From: CAYPTJ01 sp964413845
Lineage (GTDB): Bacteria; Patescibacteriota; WWE3; 9FT-COMBO-53-11
DNA length: 6,068 nt
NCBI GenBank assembly: GCA_964413845.1
Contig: CAYPTJ010000037.1
Coordinates: forward strand, 1 to 6,068
Direction of reading: 5' to 3'
Numbering within the stretch: the first letter of the stretch is position 1; the number at the start of each line of letters is the position of its first letter. The position numbers and the translations under genes were made by a program. Of the stretch, positions 3,740 to 6,068 are shown in pieces. Below the pieces are notes generated by a model that was not told the origin of the DNA, did no database searches, and worked only from the letters and a program-made list of their open reading frames with translations.

Positions 3740-6068
3740 ATGAAAATAATGAACAACAGGAAGAAAGTTCTCCTCGCCTTCGGAGAAGGAGCGCTTGTTG
3801 AGGCGGTTTTTAAAGCTTTCCAAAAAGCAGGCTTTCAAGTCTCTTCCTGGACAGAAAAAGGAAAGAAGCTTCCCAAAGAGCGTTACGATTGTCTGATTCA
3901 ACTTGGAAAAGATCCAACTGCCTTAAGCGAGGGGACGCGACTACTTCTGGAAAAAGCGGAGGGAGAAAAAGCGGAATTTATTCTTGTTTCCAGCCTGAAG
4001 ATTACAAGCAAGATGGAAGCTACAAAGGAGGTGCTTTACCTTGAGTCGCTACACTTTGCGGAAACTCTCACCAAGCAGTTTCACCAGAAATACGGGTTAA
4101 AAACTGCCATCCTTCGCCTCCCCACAATTTTTGGCCCAGGAATTCCTTTGACAGAATCAGGAACACTAGGTCACTTAATCTTAGAGTTTACCAGCGAATC
4201 TCCAAAAGGAGGGACAGTTCTTACCATCTACGGTGAAGGTAAAGATCACGATTACTACCTTTACCTTACTGATGCCGCCGAAGCAGTGAAGATGGCAACT
4301 GCGGTTGCAAACAAGGAAGGAGGGGTTTTCTTTGCCGCTGCCCCTACCCCTTTTTCCACCACCACGATTGCGGAAATGCTTGTGGAAATGGGAGGAGGAA
4401 GGCATGAGATCCACTACCATAAAGGGCTTGTGGAGGGAGGTAGGGAGGTCCAGTTGAAAGGAGAAGCGCTTCCTGGTTTTAAGTCGCAGGTTTCTTTGAA
4501 GGAAGGGATTTTGCAAACCTTAAAAGCTTTACCCGCCGGAAGTGGTGCATCTTTAGGACAAAAGAAGTGGAGAAGCACCACCAGAGCACTAGTACATCTT
4601 CATCTCCCCCGCCTTAGACCCCCAAGCCAACGGCGGATTATTCAACTGGGGATTGTTCTTCTGGTTTTTAGTCCTTTCCTTTACTTGGGAGGACGAGTGG
4701 CACTTGTCTCCTACCATCTCCTTAAACTTCCCCAGCAGCTTAACAGCTTTAATTTCCAGGGGGCGGCTTGGTCTGCCGGATCAGCCGCAAAGGAGCTTTC
4801 CTCCCTCAACCACTTCTTTGAAAACATTCCTCTTCTTTCCCAAAAACTACCTTTTCGTGACCTACAACTTATCAGTCAAGGAGGGGAGGAAATTTTAGTA
4901 GCCTTAAAGGGGGTATTGATTGAAGGAGAAACCACCTTAACCATTGTTGAGAATCTCGTGAAAAGCCGCCAGGGAGAGGCAGGGAGGAAGCAAGATGAAG
5001 AAGAGTTTAACCGCTTGAGGCTCGCCCTTAAAGAGACTGAGACACAACTTCTTACCGCCTGGCTCCACTTGAGAACGGTGCAACCATATCTTCAGCACTT
5101 TTTCACTCCTACCTTAGATCGTTTGCAAGAAGGTTTACTAGCCACTAAATTAGGTACTGCTTTTGCTGGGGGGGCCGTTGATCTTTTGGGATACCAAGGC
5201 GAGCGAAATTACCTGATTCTCTTCCAAAACTCCGCCGAAGCTCGCGCTGGGGGAGGGTTTTTGGGGTCACTGGCACAGTTAACGGTTGAAGATGGTGGGA
5301 TCAAGAAACTTCAGTTTTTTGATTCCTACCAGTTTGATCAAGTGGAGGAGAAAGCTAACATTCCGGCGCCATCTGCGCTTAAGGAACTTCGCGGGGTTGA
5401 GAAACTTCCCCTTCGGGAAGGAAACTTTTATGCTTCTTTCCCAGAAAGCGGAAAGTATATCACCCAGATTTTTGCTGAAGCACAGAAAATTACAGTTGAT
5501 GGGGTTATTGGCACTAACCTCCTTTTTGCCCAGTCCCTTCTTAAAATTGTAGGGCCACTGCAATTGGTTGAATTTGACAAAACCGTTACCGCCGAGAACC
5601 TCTTTGAAGTGACAACTGAGGAGGTTGAAAAAGAGTTTTTCCCTGGATCAACAAAGAAAAAACGGTTCCTCCAAGCCCTAGGGGAAGAATTGCTCACCAA
5701 CCTTTTCAACCTTAAACGTGAAAGCTACGCCTCTTTAGCGAAGATTTTCTGGGAAGGGTTAAAGCAGAAGGACCTTCTCCTTTACTTTGAAAGAGGAACC
5801 CTTGCCCAAGCTTTGGCGGAAAGTGGCTTTGACGGTCGCCTCAAAGCCAAAAGCGGAGATTTTCTCATGCTTTTGGATACCAATTTTGGAACCAAGACCA
5901 ACCTTACCCTTATCAAAAGGGTGATCAACTATAAACTTTTCAACCCCACCCGTGCTGATGATCTTCAGGTAGAATTAACAGTTACCTGGGAACACAAAGG
6001 AACGGCCGCTTGGCCCTCTGGAACATACCAAAATCTTTTCCGTGCTCTTGTTCCGAAAGGAAGTCAGC
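3740..6068 (+). CDS. Membrane protein: degenerate epimerase-like (SDR) domain fused to DUF4012 (3' partial)
   Basis: One frame runs unbroken for 776 codons and off the window. Residues about 9-275 resemble an extended short-chain dehydrogenase/NAD-dependent epimerase: a Rossmann start (10-34), 'FILVSS' (80-85), 'AILRLPTIFGPG' (123-134) and 'TIYGEGKDHDYYLYLTDAAE' (162-181). Key sites are damaged: the Gly-rich loop reads FGEGALV (14-20), and the Tyr-x-x-x-Lys pair is Y100-L-E-S-L104. A basic linker leads to one hydrophobic helix (about 300-318, 'IIQLGIVLLVFSPFLYLGG'). By the positive-inside rule the SDR part should be cytoplasmic and the rest outside. From about 325 comes a helical, probably coiled region, then DUF4012 with 'YLILFQNSAEARAGGGFLGS' (491-510) and 'VDGVIG' (586-591). 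The start is the first ATG after the in-frame stop at 3722; ATG 3749 is an alternative. The function of DUF4012 is unknown; a cell-envelope role is inferred from topology. Confidence 0.88.
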   Translation, partial: MKIMNNRKKVLLAFGEGALVEAVFKAFQKAGFQVSSWTEKGKKLPKERYDCLIQLGKDPTALSEGTRLLLEKAEGEKAEFILVSSLKITSKMEATKEVLYLESLHFAETLTKQFHQKYGLKTAILRLPTIFGPGIPLTESGTLGHLILEFTSESPKGGTVLTIYGEGKDHDYYLYLTDAAEAVKMATAVANKEGGVFFAAAPTPFSTTTIAEMLVEMGGGRHEIHYHKGLVEGGREVQLKGEALPGFKSQVSLKEGILQTLKALPAGSGASLGQKKWRSTTRALVHLHLPRLRPPSQRRIIQLGIVLLVFSPFLYLGGRVALVSYHLLKLPQQLNSFNFQGAAWSAGSAAKELSSLNHFFENIPLLSQKLPFRDLQLISQGGEEILVALKGVLIEGETTLTIVENLVKSRQGEAGRKQDEEEFNRLRLALKETETQLLTAWLHLRTVQPYLQHFFTPTLDRLQEGLLATKLGTAFAGGAVDLLGYQGERNYLILFQNSAEARAGGGFLGSLAQLTVEDGGIKKLQFFDSYQFDQVEEKANIPAPSALKELRGVEKLPLREGNFYASFPESGKYITQIFAEAQKITVDGVIGTNLLFAQSLLKIVGPLQLVEFDKTVTAENLFEVTTEEVEKEFFPGSTKKKRFLQALGEELLTNLFNLKRESYASLAKIFWEGLKQKDLLLYFERGTLAQALAESGFDGRLKAKSGDFLMLLDTNFGTKTNLTLIKRVINYKLFNPTRADDLQVELTVTWEHKGTAAWPSGTYQNLFRALVPKGSQ

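Noticed and set aside
3719..3901. Open frame on the - strand across the start of the DUF4012 fusion gene
   Set aside because: It is only 60 codons, covers the divergent promoter, and lies opposite a better-supported coding start with no motif of its own.
4181..4516. Open frames on the - strand within the DUF4012 fusion gene (also 5279-5563 and 5428-5709)
   Set aside because: They lie opposite a continuous 776-codon frame with recognisable SDR and DUF4012 motifs, and their own products show no family motif.

Overview
The window looks like a stretch of a small bacterial chromosome, most plausibly from the Candidate Phyla Radiation (Patescibacteria), perhaps a Microgenomates-type lineage. This is an inference. 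It rests on a long DUF4012 membrane protein, a winged-helix/nucleotidyltransferase protein with the N-terminal 'RDLFDYPLT' and central 'CPNMFLDE...NLYTAHEV' motifs that I associate with CPR genomes, tight gene packing, and a GroEL without the usual Gly-Met-rich tail. Translation is standard: the stops seen are TAA and TAG, and no in-frame TGA needs to be read as sense. I see no tRNA, rRNA, CRISPR array or mobile element.

Layout. (1) Positions 2-349, + strand: the 3' part of a small heat shock protein (Hsp20/alpha-crystallin) gene whose start lies outside the window. (2) Positions 350-410: a convergent intergenic gap with hairpins and a T-run that form a terminator for the hsp20 gene. (3) Positions 2332 down to 411, - strand: groES-groEL, overlapping by one base, with a clear sigma70-type promoter (TTGACA, 17-base spacer, TAAAAT) buried in the end of the upstream gene and a hairpin just before the groES start codon. 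(4) Positions 3697 down to 2393, - strand: a type I RNase H gene directly abutting a nucleotidyltransferase-fold gene. (5) Positions 3698-3739: a 42-base divergent intergenic region containing the perfect palindrome ATTATA-AC-TATAAT, which supplies a consensus -10 box in both directions. (6) Position 3740 to the window end, + strand: one uninterrupted reading frame of at least 776 codons. It encodes an apparently degenerate NAD(P)-binding epimerase-like (extended SDR) domain, a basic linker, one transmembrane helix and a large DUF4012 region, and it runs off the window.

How the genes relate. Hsp20 and GroES/GroEL are partners in protein quality control: a holdase that captures unfolding proteins and the ATP-driven folding chamber. 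They are transcribed towards each other. RNase H and the nucleotidyltransferase probably form a translationally coupled pair, and they share a divergent promoter region with the DUF4012 fusion gene. The most unusual item is that fusion: a pseudoenzyme-like SDR domain predicted to be cytoplasmic, tethered through one membrane helix to a predicted extracytoplasmic DUF4012 domain.
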